Assembly: GCA_021808985.1 (NCBI GenBank)
Contig: JAKBAQ010000105.1
Location: forward strand, 1-8,620
DNA: 8,620 nt
Origin: Pseudomonadota bacterium
Lineage (GTDB): Bacteria; Pseudomonadota; Alphaproteobacteria; Acetobacterales; Acetobacteraceae
Direction: 5' to 3'
The notes under the pieces are model-generated. The model ran no database searches, was not told where the DNA came from, and worked only from the letters and a program-made list of their open reading frames with translations. This document shows, one piece after another, positions 1 to 6,896 of this stretch. How positions within the stretch are numbered: the first letter of the stretch is position 1; every line of letters begins with the position of its first letter. Both the position numbers and the translations under genes were made by a program.

Positions 1-1859
1 GCGTGCTGGCCGTGGCGGGGCTGGCGCGGATTATCGTGGTGGATGACGCCACGCCGGAACCGGCGCTGGCCGCGTGGCTGGACGGGCTGGCGGCGGCGGG
101 GCGCATTGTTTTGTGCCGCCATGAGAGCAACCTTGGCTTTCCCGCCGCCGTGAACACGGGGTTGGCGGCGGCGGGCGGGGCGGATGTGCTGCTGCTCAAC
201 AGCGATATTCTGCTCCCCCCCGGCGCGGTGAAGACCCTGCGCGCGGTGGCCTATGCCGATGCCGCCACCGGCTCGGTGACGCCTTTCGCCAACGAGGCCT
301 CGATTTTGAGCTACCCGGACCCGCGCGGCGGCAACCCGATGCCAAGCCTTGAAGAGGCCGTGGCACTGGATGCGCTGGCGCGCCGCGGCCAGGCACGCGC
401 GCGCATGGAGATACCAACCGGAGTCGGGTTCTGCATGTATCTGCGGCATGACTGCCTGCGGGCCGTGGGCGGGTTCCGGCCTGATTTGTTCGCGCAGGGC
501 TACGGCGAGGAAAATGACTGGTGCCTGCGCGCGCGGCACAAGGGGTTCAGGCACCAGGCGGCGCTGGGGGCGTATGTGGCGCATGCGGGGGGCGTTTCCT
601 TCCGCGCCGCCGCGCATGGGCTGACGCTGCGCAACCTTGGCATATTGGAGCGGCTTTATCCGGGCTATCATGAGATGGTGAGCGGTTTCATCGCCGCTGA
701 CCCGCTGCGCGCCGCGCGCGCCCGGCTGGATGCGGCCAGGCTGGATGCGGTGCCGGGGGATGGGAGCGTGCTGCTGATCTCGCACAGCCATGGCGGCGGA
801 GTCGCCAGGCAGGTGGCGGCGGATATGGCGGCCCTGCGCGCGCAAGGGGCGCGGCCGCTGCTGCTGCTCACGCAATTTCCCGCCGACCCGCTGACCACGC
901 CCTACCCCTGGCCGGCGCTGCTGAGCCAGGGCGAGGCGAAGGATACGCCCAACCTCGCCTTCACCCTGCCGCGCGAGCGCCCGGCGCTGCTGCGGCTGTT
1001 GAAGAGACTCGGCGTGGGCAAGGTTATTCTGCACCATGCGCTGGGGCACCATCCCGGCGTGCGCACGCTGGCCAAGGCGCTGCGCGTGCCGCAGGAGATC
1101 GTGGTGCACGACTATGCCTGCTTCTGCCCGCGCGTGAACCTGCTGATACGCCCGGAGCCCGAGGCACCGCCGCGTTATTGCGGCGAGCCGGATGTGCGCG
1201 GCTGTATAAGCTGCTGCGCGCGCGACCGGGATGGCATTTATGAGACGCTCAGCGTCCCTGCCCTGCTCAAGCGCTCGGCCGCCGCGTTCGCCGATGCGGC
1301 GCGGGTGACCGTGCCTTCCACCGATGCCGCGAAGCGTATTGCACGGCATTTTCCCGGCATCATGCCACGGGTTGCCCCCTGGGAGGATGACGCCCTGACC
1401 ATGCCGCCGCGCCCGCCCGGCACCGGGGCGCGGACCATTGCCGTGATTGGCGGAATTGGCCCGGCCAAGGGGTTTGACCTGCTGACCGCCTGCGCCGAGG
1501 ACGCGGCGGCGCGCGGGCTGAGGCTCAGATTCATAGTGGTGGGCAGCAGCGCGGATGATGACAGGCTGCTTGCCACCGGACGCATTTTTGTGACCGGCCA
1601 TTACCGGGAGGGCGAGGCGCTGAACCTGATTAACGGATTTGCGCCGGATCTCGCGTTTTTGCCGTCGATCTGGCCGGAAACCTGGTGCTTCGCGCTTGGG
1701 GAAGCCTGGCGGGCCGGGCTTTATGCCGTGACCTTCGACCTTGGCGCGCAGGCCGAGCGGCTGCGGGCGACGGGCCGGGGCCTGACCCTGCCGCTTGGCC
1801 TGCCGGCGCCGCGCATTAATGATGTTTTGCTGAACTGGACGCCAACTCACGGAAAGTGA
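1..1859 (+). CDS. GT2-GT4 fusion glycosyltransferase, 5' end cut off by the window
   Basis: This is probably a bifunctional glycosyltransferase that builds a cell-surface glycan from nucleotide-sugar donors. Residue numbers count from the codon at base 3. Residues 1-235 are a GT2 (GT-A fold) domain: VVDDA at 12-16, an NSD triad at 66-68 in the DxD position, and GYGEENDWCLRAR at 166-178 with the acidic catalytic-type residues. Residues 255-618 look like a GT4 (GT-B) domain: HSHGGG at 261-266, VIGGIGPAKG at 481-490, and a donor-site-like PSIWPETWCFALGEA at 554-568. A cysteine-rich insert lies between (HDYACFCPR at 369-377, then C393, C401, C404, C405) and could bind a metal. The frame is open to base 1, and the first beta strand of the GT2 fold is missing, so the GTG at base 3 is almost certainly an internal Val of a longer protein. 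It ends with TGA. Both domains look intact apart from the missing start. The sugar specificity cannot be read from the sequence. Confidence 0.9.
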   Translation, partial: VLAVAGLARIIVVDDATPEPALAAWLDGLAAAGRIVLCRHESNLGFPAAVNTGLAAAGGADVLLLNSDILLPPGAVKTLRAVAYADAATGSVTPFANEASILSYPDPRGGNPMPSLEEAVALDALARRGQARARMEIPTGVGFCMYLRHDCLRAVGGFRPDLFAQGYGEENDWCLRARHKGFRHQAALGAYVAHAGGVSFRAAAHGLTLRNLGILERLYPGYHEMVSGFIAADPLRAARARLDAARLDAVPGDGSVLLISHSHGGGVARQVAADMAALRAQGARPLLLLTQFPADPLTTPYPWPALLSQGEAKDTPNLAFTLPRERPALLRLLKRLGVGKVILHHALGHHPGVRTLAKALRVPQEIVVHDYACFCPRVNLLIRPEPEAPPRYCGEPDVRGCISCCARDRDGIYETLSVPALLKRSAAAFADAARVTVPSTDAAKRIARHFPGIMPRVAPWEDDALTMPPRPPGTGARTIAVIGGIGPAKGFDLLTACAEDAAARGLRLRFIVVGSSADDDRLLATGRIFVTGHYREGEALNLINGFAPDLAFLPSIWPETWCFALGEAWRAGLYAVTFDLGAQAERLRATGRGLTLPLGLPAPRINDVLLNWTPTHGK

Positions 1860-1969
1860 GACTCTTTATTTTAAATCGAAAGTGATATCTTATGGCTATA
1901 CTGTGATAGAGACGGCGCGTATTTAACCCGTGACGATTATGACAACGGTTGCAGATTTAAGGATTTTAG
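1860..1969 (+). promoter_or_regulatory. AT-rich intergenic gap, possible promoter for the ChW-like gene
   Basis: This 110-base gap is clearly more AT-rich than the coding DNA on either side. It contains TATACT at 1897-1902, a reasonable -10-like hexamer, but no convincing -35 box at the usual spacing. It ends with a good Shine-Dalgarno sequence, AAGGA at 1959-1963, six bases before the ATG at 1970. I see no clear hairpin terminator for the upstream gene. A separate promoter for the two downstream genes is likely from the composition, but its position is a guess. Confidence 0.35.
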
Positions 1970-2890
1970 ATGGCTCAGGTGAAACAAGCGCAAAAACCCG
2001 CGGAATCCTCGGCGCAACCAAATACCGGGCCAGTGGCTGGCAATAACCAAACGTCGGTGCAGGAACTCAAGGTCTCGGGGCATCTGATGACCTTGCCGGC
2101 GGGCTTGTTCTGCTTTGTGAATGAAGCGAACCCCGCCGCCAGCCAGAATAACGGCATGCCCGGCGTGCGCATCTCGCCGCCCCCCGTCGGCGGGCAGAAT
2201 GTGGAAATTTCCGGCTTCCGGGCCGATGGCTGGATGAATGCCGACGGCGACGCGGCGCTTGTGCGCATCCGCAAGGGGCCAGCGCAGGTGCTTGTAACCG
2301 TGTATCAGCTGCCGAACATGCCCGACGCGGCGCCCAAATTGCAGGTTCGCCAGCTGCTCACCGCTGAGACCATGCCCGAAGCTCCCGCCGCCGCCGGGCC
2401 GGCGCCGGCCCCTGCCCCGGCTGCGGCGCCTGCGCCCGCACCTGCTCCGGCGGCGCCGGAAATGATGGATATGATGGCCCATATCCAGACTCGCGGCGAT
2501 GTTGGCGCGAAGTTCGGCACATGGGTGGGTGAGCGCGGCAGCCAGAACTGGATTGAGGGGTTTGCCCTCAACGCGCCGAATGGGGTTGACCCGGCGGATC
2601 TTTCATACCAGGCGGTGCTCGGCCGTGGCTGGCTCTCCCCCTGGGTGGAGGCCGGCCAGTATTGCGGCTCACGCGGGATGGCCCTGCCGCTGCTCGGCCT
2701 GCGCATCCGCCTGAGCGGGGAAGCGGCTGAAAATTATGAACTCAGCTGCTCGGCCAGCTTTGTCGGCGGCGCCAGCGCCGGGCCGGTGGGCAATGATGAA
2801 ACCTGCGAGGGCGACACGCTGGCGCCGCTGGAAGCCTTCCAGATCATCCTGACCCCGCGCACGCGCCGGGGCGGCAAGGCTAAACGCTGA
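1970..2890 (+). CDS. Two-domain protein with C-terminal hydrophobic-W (ChW)-like repeats and a Pro/Ala linker
   Basis: The function is unknown. Residues 30-115 look like a beta-rich domain, with alternating strands such as ALVRIRKG and AQVLVTVYQ. Residues 137-163 are a Pro/Ala linker. The C-terminal part, 171-296, looks like three degenerate repeats of the ChW type: a region with TRGDV and WIEGFAL at 174-200, the clearest copy at 212-250 (Tyr, then RGW at 219-221, then Gly-x3-Gly and LRIRLSG at 244-250), and a third at 256-296 ending in AFQIIL. In known ChW proteins such repeats follow the scheme Gly-Trp, Gly-x-x-x-Gly, then a hydrophobic strand, and are linked to surface or extracellular roles. 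No signal peptide or membrane segment is visible; the start is hydrophilic. The ATG is supported by AAGGA six bases upstream. It lies between two glycosyltransferase genes and ends seven bases before the next one, so a role in glycan binding or assembly is possible but is inference. The ChW assignment is from recognised pattern only. Confidence 0.8.
   Translation: MAQVKQAQKPAESSAQPNTGPVAGNNQTSVQELKVSGHLMTLPAGLFCFVNEANPAASQNNGMPGVRISPPPVGGQNVEISGFRADGWMNADGDAALVRIRKGPAQVLVTVYQLPNMPDAAPKLQVRQLLTAETMPEAPAAAGPAPAPAPAAAPAPAPAPAAPEMMDMMAHIQTRGDVGAKFGTWVGERGSQNWIEGFALNAPNGVDPADLSYQAVLGRGWLSPWVEAGQYCGSRGMALPLLGLRIRLSGEAAENYELSCSASFVGGASAGPVGNDETCEGDTLAPLEAFQIILTPRTRRGGKAKR
2379..2459 (+). repeat. Low-complexity Pro/Ala codon tract (interdomain linker)
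   Basis: Reiterated GCx/CCx codons encode residues 137-163 of the ChW-like protein, almost only Ala and Pro with one Gly and two Glu at the edges. It separates the N-terminal beta domain from the C-terminal repeats and probably forms a stiff extended spacer. Tracts like this can change length by slippage, so strains may differ in the number of Pro-Ala units. That is inference. Confidence 0.8.
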
Positions 2891-2897
2891 TCGCACC

Positions 2898-4208
2898 GTG
2901 AATTTTCTCTTCGTCCACCAGAATTTTCCCGGGCAGTATCTGCACCTCGTGCGCAGCCTGATCGCCGATAACGAGGCGCGTGAGGGCACGCACCAGATTC
3001 TGTTCATGACCGAACCGAACCACAACACCATAAACGGGGTGCGCAAGGTTACCTATTCAACGCCGCCATCCATTTCGGCCAGCGTGCATCTGGATGCGCG
3101 GGAGTTTGAGATGGCCGCCCGCCGGGGCCAGGCCGCCTACCAGGGCGCGTTGCAGATCAGGGCGCTCGGCTTCAAGCCGGATATCATCATCGGCCATCAT
3201 GGCTGGGGGGAGATGCTCAATCTGGTGGACGTGTTCCCCGGCGTGCCGATCCTCGGCTATTTTGAATTCTACTACCGGATACTTGGCACGGATGTGAATT
3301 TCGATCCGGAGTTTCCGATGGCGGAGACGCGGTTTTCGGCCGTGCGCGGGAAGAATGCCGTGAACCTGCTGGCGCTCGCGCTGGAACAGCATGGCCAGGC
3401 GCCGACCCGCTGGCAGCTCAGCACCTATCCGGAGTGGGCGCATAAGCAGATCCGGCTGATCGAGGAGGGTGTGAACCTCGACATCTGCAAGGCCAACCCG
3501 GCGCTGTACAAAAAAACCGTTACGGTGGGCAAGCTTACCGTGACGCCGCAGCAGAAGCTTATCACCTATGTGGCGCGGAATCTGGAGCCGTATCGCGGGT
3601 TCCATACGTTCATGCGCGCGCTGCCCGCGATTTTGGCGGAACGACCGGATGTGGTGGTTTCAGTGGTGGGGGGCGATGAGATTAGCTATGGCGCGCCGCC
3701 CCCGGCGGGCACCTGGCGCGATGTGATGATGCGCGAACTGGGCGACAAGATCGACCTGAACCGCGTGCACTTCATGGGCAAGGTGCCGTATGAGGACCAT
3801 CTGACCCTGCTGCAGCGCTCGGACGCGCATGTGTATTTCTCTTATCCGTTCGTGGCTTCATGGTCGCTGCGGGAGGCGCTGGCGGTGGGCTGCCTGGTGA
3901 TAGGCGGCGACACTGAAACAGTGACCGAATTTGTGAAGCATGACGAAAACGGGCTGGTGGTGCCGACACTGGACCATAATGCGCTGACCAAGACGGTGCT
4001 GCATATTTTGCGGGACACCAAGCATGCCGCGCGGCTGCGGGCGGGGGCGCGGGCCTTCGCGGAAAAATACCTTGATATCAACGATTATCTCGCGCGCTAC
4101 CGCGCTTATATCGAGGAGATAACCGGCAAGGCGCTGCTGCCGCCAGAACCCGCGCCGTTGAAAAAAACCACGCGCAAGACGGCACCAGCCAAAACCAGAA
4201 AAAAATAA
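2898..4208 (+). CDS. GT4 family glycosyltransferase
   Basis: This is a retaining-type glycosyltransferase with a GT-B fold, 436 residues, a normal length for the family. The N-terminal acceptor domain starts with MNFLFVHQNFPGQY and carries GHHGWGE at 99-105 and YFEFYYR at 121-127, features of the 'glycosyltransferase family 4 group' N-terminal domain. The C-terminal donor domain runs from about 218 (YVARNLEPYRGFHTFMRALP at 224-243, VVGGDE at 256-261) to the nucleotide-sugar region SWSLREALAVG at 321-331 and TEFVKHDENGLVVP at 343-356. A Lys/Thr/Pro-rich basic tail occupies 416-436. The start is GTG, chosen because the family's first beta strand begins there. There is no good Shine-Dalgarno site, and the previous stop codon is only seven bases away, so translation is probably coupled to the ChW-like gene. 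The cytoplasmic enzyme probably acts in the same surface-glycan pathway as its neighbours. Donor and acceptor are unknown. Confidence 0.9.
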   Translation: MNFLFVHQNFPGQYLHLVRSLIADNEAREGTHQILFMTEPNHNTINGVRKVTYSTPPSISASVHLDAREFEMAARRGQAAYQGALQIRALGFKPDIIIGHHGWGEMLNLVDVFPGVPILGYFEFYYRILGTDVNFDPEFPMAETRFSAVRGKNAVNLLALALEQHGQAPTRWQLSTYPEWAHKQIRLIEEGVNLDICKANPALYKKTVTVGKLTVTPQQKLITYVARNLEPYRGFHTFMRALPAILAERPDVVVSVVGGDEISYGAPPPAGTWRDVMMRELGDKIDLNRVHFMGKVPYEDHLTLLQRSDAHVYFSYPFVASWSLREALAVGCLVIGGDTETVTEFVKHDENGLVVPTLDHNALTKTVLHILRDTKHAARLRAGARAFAEKYLDINDYLARYRAYIEEITGKALLPPEPAPLKKTTRKTAPAKTRKK

Positions 4209-4217
4209 TCACCCGCG

Positions 4218-4244
4218 CCAAGTGTCATTCCCGATGGCACTTGG
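4218..4244 (+). other. Perfect 11-bp stem-loop between the GT4 gene and yjdM
   Basis: CCAAGTGTCAT at 4218-4228 pairs with ATGGCACTTGG at 4234-4244 around a five-base loop; the only non-Watson-Crick pair is a T-G, which would be G-U in RNA. It starts ten bases after the GT4 stop codon and ends twelve bases before the yjdM ATG. The following bases (TATAAG) are not a U tract, so it is a weak candidate for an intrinsic terminator. It could instead protect the upstream mRNA's 3' end, or affect access to the yjdM start. Confidence 0.6.
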
Positions 4245-4256
4245 TATAAGACCGGC

Positions 4257-4598
4257 ATGTCAACAAATTCCGCCTGCCCACAATGTTCCATGGAAAATAC
4301 GTACCCGGACGGGGCGAACTACGTTTGCGCCGACTGCGGCTATGAATGGCCGCAGCAGGAAGCCGCCAAGGCTGATTCCGATGACGGCGATGTGGTGAAG
4401 GATTCCAACGGCAATGTGCTGACCAATGGCGACTCTGTCGTGCTTATCAAGGATCTGAAGGTGAAGGGCTCCTCCACCACGCTGAAGGTCGGCACCAAGG
4501 TGAAAAGCATCCGGCTCGTTGGCGGCGACCATGAGGTTGACTGCAAGATGGACGCCGGAAACTTCATGCTGAAAGCCTGCTATCTGCGCAAAGTGTAA
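4257..4598 (+). CDS. yjdM: Zinc-ribbon protein of the YjdM/PhnA family
   Basis: This small cytoplasmic protein of 113 residues matches the full length of the YjdM family. An N-terminal zinc ribbon is formed by C7-P-x-C10 and C24-x-x-C27. After an acidic linker (about 36-46) the conserved C-terminal domain follows, with VKDSNGNVLTNGDSV at 47-61, IKDLKVKGSS at 64-73 and a conserved end, CYLRKV. The family was once called PhnA because the E. coli gene lies near the phosphonate operon, but it is not phosphonoacetate hydrolase and its biochemical role is not established. The ATG fits the family's usual beginning, though no strong Shine-Dalgarno sequence precedes it. It is separated from the GT4 gene by a hairpin and is probably an independent single gene that converges on the decarboxylase gene. 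Nothing suggests that it works with the glycan genes. Confidence 0.93.
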   Translation: MSTNSACPQCSMENTYPDGANYVCADCGYEWPQQEAAKADSDDGDVVKDSNGNVLTNGDSVVLIKDLKVKGSSTTLKVGTKVKSIRLVGGDHEVDCKMDAGNFMLKACYLRKV

Positions 4599-4635
4599 GG
4601 CGCGGAGAGGCTCATAGCCGTCAGCTCTCCGCGCC
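4599..4635. terminator. Putative bidirectional terminator between convergent genes
   Basis: GGCGCGGAGAG at 4599-4609 is perfectly complementary to CTCTCCGCGCC at 4625-4635, giving an 11-bp stem with a 15-base loop. The left arm begins directly after the yjdM stop codon. The right arm lies inside the last codons of the decarboxylase gene, whose stop codon is in the loop. On the + strand no T-run follows. On the - strand the stem is followed by TTACACTTTG, which is only moderately T-rich. The place and symmetry fit a shared terminator; the weak U tracts lower confidence. Confidence 0.55.
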
Positions 4636-6837
4636 TTCGGGCAGGACCACGCAATCCAGCCTGTAGGTGCCGTCGCTGGCTTTGTGGGCGCCGTGGATAT
4701 CGGTTTCAAAACCGGGGAAGCGGCGGTCCCAGGATTCGGCGAAGCGCAGATATTGGACAATGGCGGGCAGCGTGACGCGCTCGCCCGGGAAAATGAGCGG
4801 GATTCCCGGCGGGTAGGGCACCACCATGCGGGCGAGAATGCGCCCTTCCAGATGGTCCAGGTCGACCTGCTCAACACGGTTGCCCACCAGGGCGGCATGG
4901 GCCATTTGCGGGGTCATCGCGGGTTCGGGCAATTCGGCGAACATGGCGTTCTGCAGGGCCAAAATGCCGCCTTGCTGGTAGGCCTCATGCTGGGCGGCGC
5001 AGAGTTCTGCCAGGCCCATGCGCTCATAATGTTCAGGCGCAGCGCGCACCAGATCGGGCAGGACATCGGCGAGCGGCGTGTTGGCCTGATAGTGCGCGCG
5101 GAAGGCCAGAAGCTCCGTGATGAGGTTGCTCCATTTGCCCCGTGAGACGCCCAGCGTGAAGAGAATGAGGAAATGATAAATGCCGATTTTCTCGACGACA
5201 ATTCCGCGCGACCAGAGGAATTTGGCGACGATGGGGGCGGGGATGCCCGGTGTGCCCCCGCCATCCGCGCCGAGGCCCGGGCAGAGGATGGTCACCTTGA
5301 TGGGGTCCAGCAGGGTGAAATTCTCGGTGATGCCATCAAAGCCGTGCCAGGAATCGCCGGGTTTCAGGGTCCAGTCATCCTGGTCCAGCCCGGCATTTTC
5401 AGGCTCCCACAGGCGGAACCACCAATCCCCCGCTCTGGAGAATTCAGCCCCCAGCCGGGCGATGCCGGCGCGGAAATCAGCCGCTTCATGCAGGGTTTCA
5501 TCAACCAGGCTGCGTCCGGCGGCGCCGCGCATCATGCGGGCGGCGACATCGCAGGAAGCAATGATGCCATACCAGGGCGAGGTGCTGGAATGCATCATGA
5601 AGGCTTCGTTGAAGCGATCCGGGTTGAGCCGGGTTTCAGTGCCTTCCTTGATATGGATCATCGATGCCTGCGAGAAGGCGGCGAGAACCTTGTGGGTTGA
5701 CTGGGTGGAGAAAACCAGGGATTCCACAGGCGCCGCCGTATCGCTCATGGCGTAGAAACTGCTGTAAAAATCATGGAATTTTGCTTGGGCCAGCCAGGCT
5801 TCATCAAAATGAATCGCATTTGTGATGGGAGCGAGCGCGGCTTTTACAACATCGGTGTTGACGCAGAGGCCATCATAGGTGGAATTCGTGATGGTGACGA
5901 CGCTGAGCCGCGCGCCCGGCGGCAGACGCGCGGCCAGGGCCTCGGCGTCAAATTGCGCGCGGGGAATGGGGCCGATGATGCCATAGGCGTTGCGGGTGGG
6001 GCGCAGATAAATCGGCTGCGCGCCGGTCATGATCAGCGCGTGAACGAGCGATTTGTGGCAGTTGCGGTCCACCAGAACATAGTCACCGGGGCCGACCAGG
6101 CTGGACCAGATGATTTTATTGGCGCTCGACGTGCCGTTGGTGACAAAAAAGCTTGTATCAGCGCCGAAACTTTGCGCCGCTTCGCGCTCGGCCTCACGCA
6201 CCGGGCCGGAATGGTCGAGCAGCGAGCCAAGTTCGGGGACCGAGACCGAGAGATCCGCGCGCAGCGTGTTCTCGCCGAAAAAGCGGTGGAACGCCTGCCC
6301 GACGGGGGAGCGCATGAACGCAACGCCGCCACCGTGGCCAGGCGTGTGCCAGGAATATTTCGCTGCATCGGTATAGCGGACAAGCGCCTTGAAGAAAGGG
6401 GGGAGCAGCGTATCAACATAACGGTGGATCGCGCTTGAGACATAGCCGGCGATAAAGCTTGGCGTATCCTCATGAAGATAGAGATAGCCGTCGATCCGGC
6501 CCATCAGGTTGGTTGGCAGATCCTCCTGCATGCGCTGTTCGCCATAGAGGAAAATCGGCAGGTCCGGCGCGCGCGCAAGGGCCAGATCCAGCAGCGCGGT
6601 GAGCGCCTGAATCAGGGAATCGCGGGTTTCAAAACCATCAATCGCGATCAGCACCGCGGAAAGGCCGGTGTAGAGCACGCGGCCCGCGCTGGCATCGGCG
6701 ATGGTGATGCCGGTTAAAACCCTATGATTGCGCGCCTCGAACGCCGCCACGAGCGCGCCGACCACGCGGCCAACCGTGGTGGGGGCACCGAAGGCATCAT
6801 CAACGACGGCGATTGGGTAATCTATGAACTCTCGCAT
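4621..6837 (-). CDS. PLP-dependent Orn/Lys/Arg decarboxylase (fold type I), probably lysine- or arginine-type
   Basis: It decarboxylates a basic amino acid to a di- or polyamine (cadaverine, agmatine or putrescine) plus CO2, consuming a cytoplasmic proton. Its 738 residues match the large CadA/LdcC/AdiA class (about 710-755). Domains in order: an N-terminal flavodoxin-like 'wing' domain (about 1-130), a linker, the PLP-binding domain from WHTPGHGGG at 163-171 onward, and a C-terminal domain from about 565. Visible active-site elements are TSS at 236-238, H261 (in DRNCHKS), D345 (in HFDEAW) and the Schiff-base lysine K383 in STHK. The stretches LAAFSQASMIHIK (385-397), IVVEK (546-550) and PGFETDIHGA (708-717) recall CadA/LdcC more than AdiA, which favours lysine; this is a comparison from memory and not decisive. 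It starts 59 bases after hisM on the same strand. Its ATG has only a distant GGAG (14 bases away), so initiation may be weak or coupled. The gene appears intact. Confidence 0.93.
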   Translation of the reverse strand: MREFIDYPIAVVDDAFGAPTTVGRVVGALVAAFEARNHRVLTGITIADASAGRVLYTGLSAVLIAIDGFETRDSLIQALTALLDLALARAPDLPIFLYGEQRMQEDLPTNLMGRIDGYLYLHEDTPSFIAGYVSSAIHRYVDTLLPPFFKALVRYTDAAKYSWHTPGHGGGVAFMRSPVGQAFHRFFGENTLRADLSVSVPELGSLLDHSGPVREAEREAAQSFGADTSFFVTNGTSSANKIIWSSLVGPGDYVLVDRNCHKSLVHALIMTGAQPIYLRPTRNAYGIIGPIPRAQFDAEALAARLPPGARLSVVTITNSTYDGLCVNTDVVKAALAPITNAIHFDEAWLAQAKFHDFYSSFYAMSDTAAPVESLVFSTQSTHKVLAAFSQASMIHIKEGTETRLNPDRFNEAFMMHSSTSPWYGIIASCDVAARMMRGAAGRSLVDETLHEAADFRAGIARLGAEFSRAGDWWFRLWEPENAGLDQDDWTLKPGDSWHGFDGITENFTLLDPIKVTILCPGLGADGGGTPGIPAPIVAKFLWSRGIVVEKIGIYHFLILFTLGVSRGKWSNLITELLAFRAHYQANTPLADVLPDLVRAAPEHYERMGLAELCAAQHEAYQQGGILALQNAMFAELPEPAMTPQMAHAALVGNRVEQVDLDHLEGRILARMVVPYPPGIPLIFPGERVTLPAIVQYLRFAESWDRRFPGFETDIHGAHKASDGTYRLDCVVLPEGAES

Positions 6838-6896
6838 TGTGAGTGAATGAACTCCGAGCGGTGCGGCGGATGGACGCGGTCACCTGAGCAGGAAAA

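Noticed and set aside
3..5. GTG at base 3 as the true start of the first glycosyltransferase
   Set aside because: The frame is open to the window edge and the first strand and helix of the GT2 fold are missing, so the codon is most likely an internal Val.
1937..2706. - strand frames opposite the ChW-like gene, rich in Gly, Ala and Arg
   Set aside because: The low-complexity Ala/Gly runs are the reverse reading of the Pro/Ala codon tract; there is no ribosome-binding site or family signal.
4235..4250. Sigma-54 promoter upstream of yjdM
   Set aside because: TGGCAC matches the -24 element, but the bases where the -12 GC element should lie read ATAA. The TGGCAC is also explained as part of the hairpin arm.
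4257..4598. A phosphonate catabolism role for the YjdM gene
   Set aside because: The old PhnA name comes from gene position in E. coli. No phosphonate genes are present in the window and the family has no proven phosphonate activity.
4684..6717. Several long open frames on the + strand, antisense to the decarboxylase (up to about 220 codons)
   Set aside because: They are typical by-products of GC-rich codon bias opposite a real gene. Their translations show no recognisable domain, and the - strand frame carries a complete set of decarboxylase motifs.
6838..6896. A promoter or regulatory structure between hisM and the decarboxylase
   Set aside because: I found no convincing promoter boxes, hairpin or operator in these 59 bases, so nothing was annotated.
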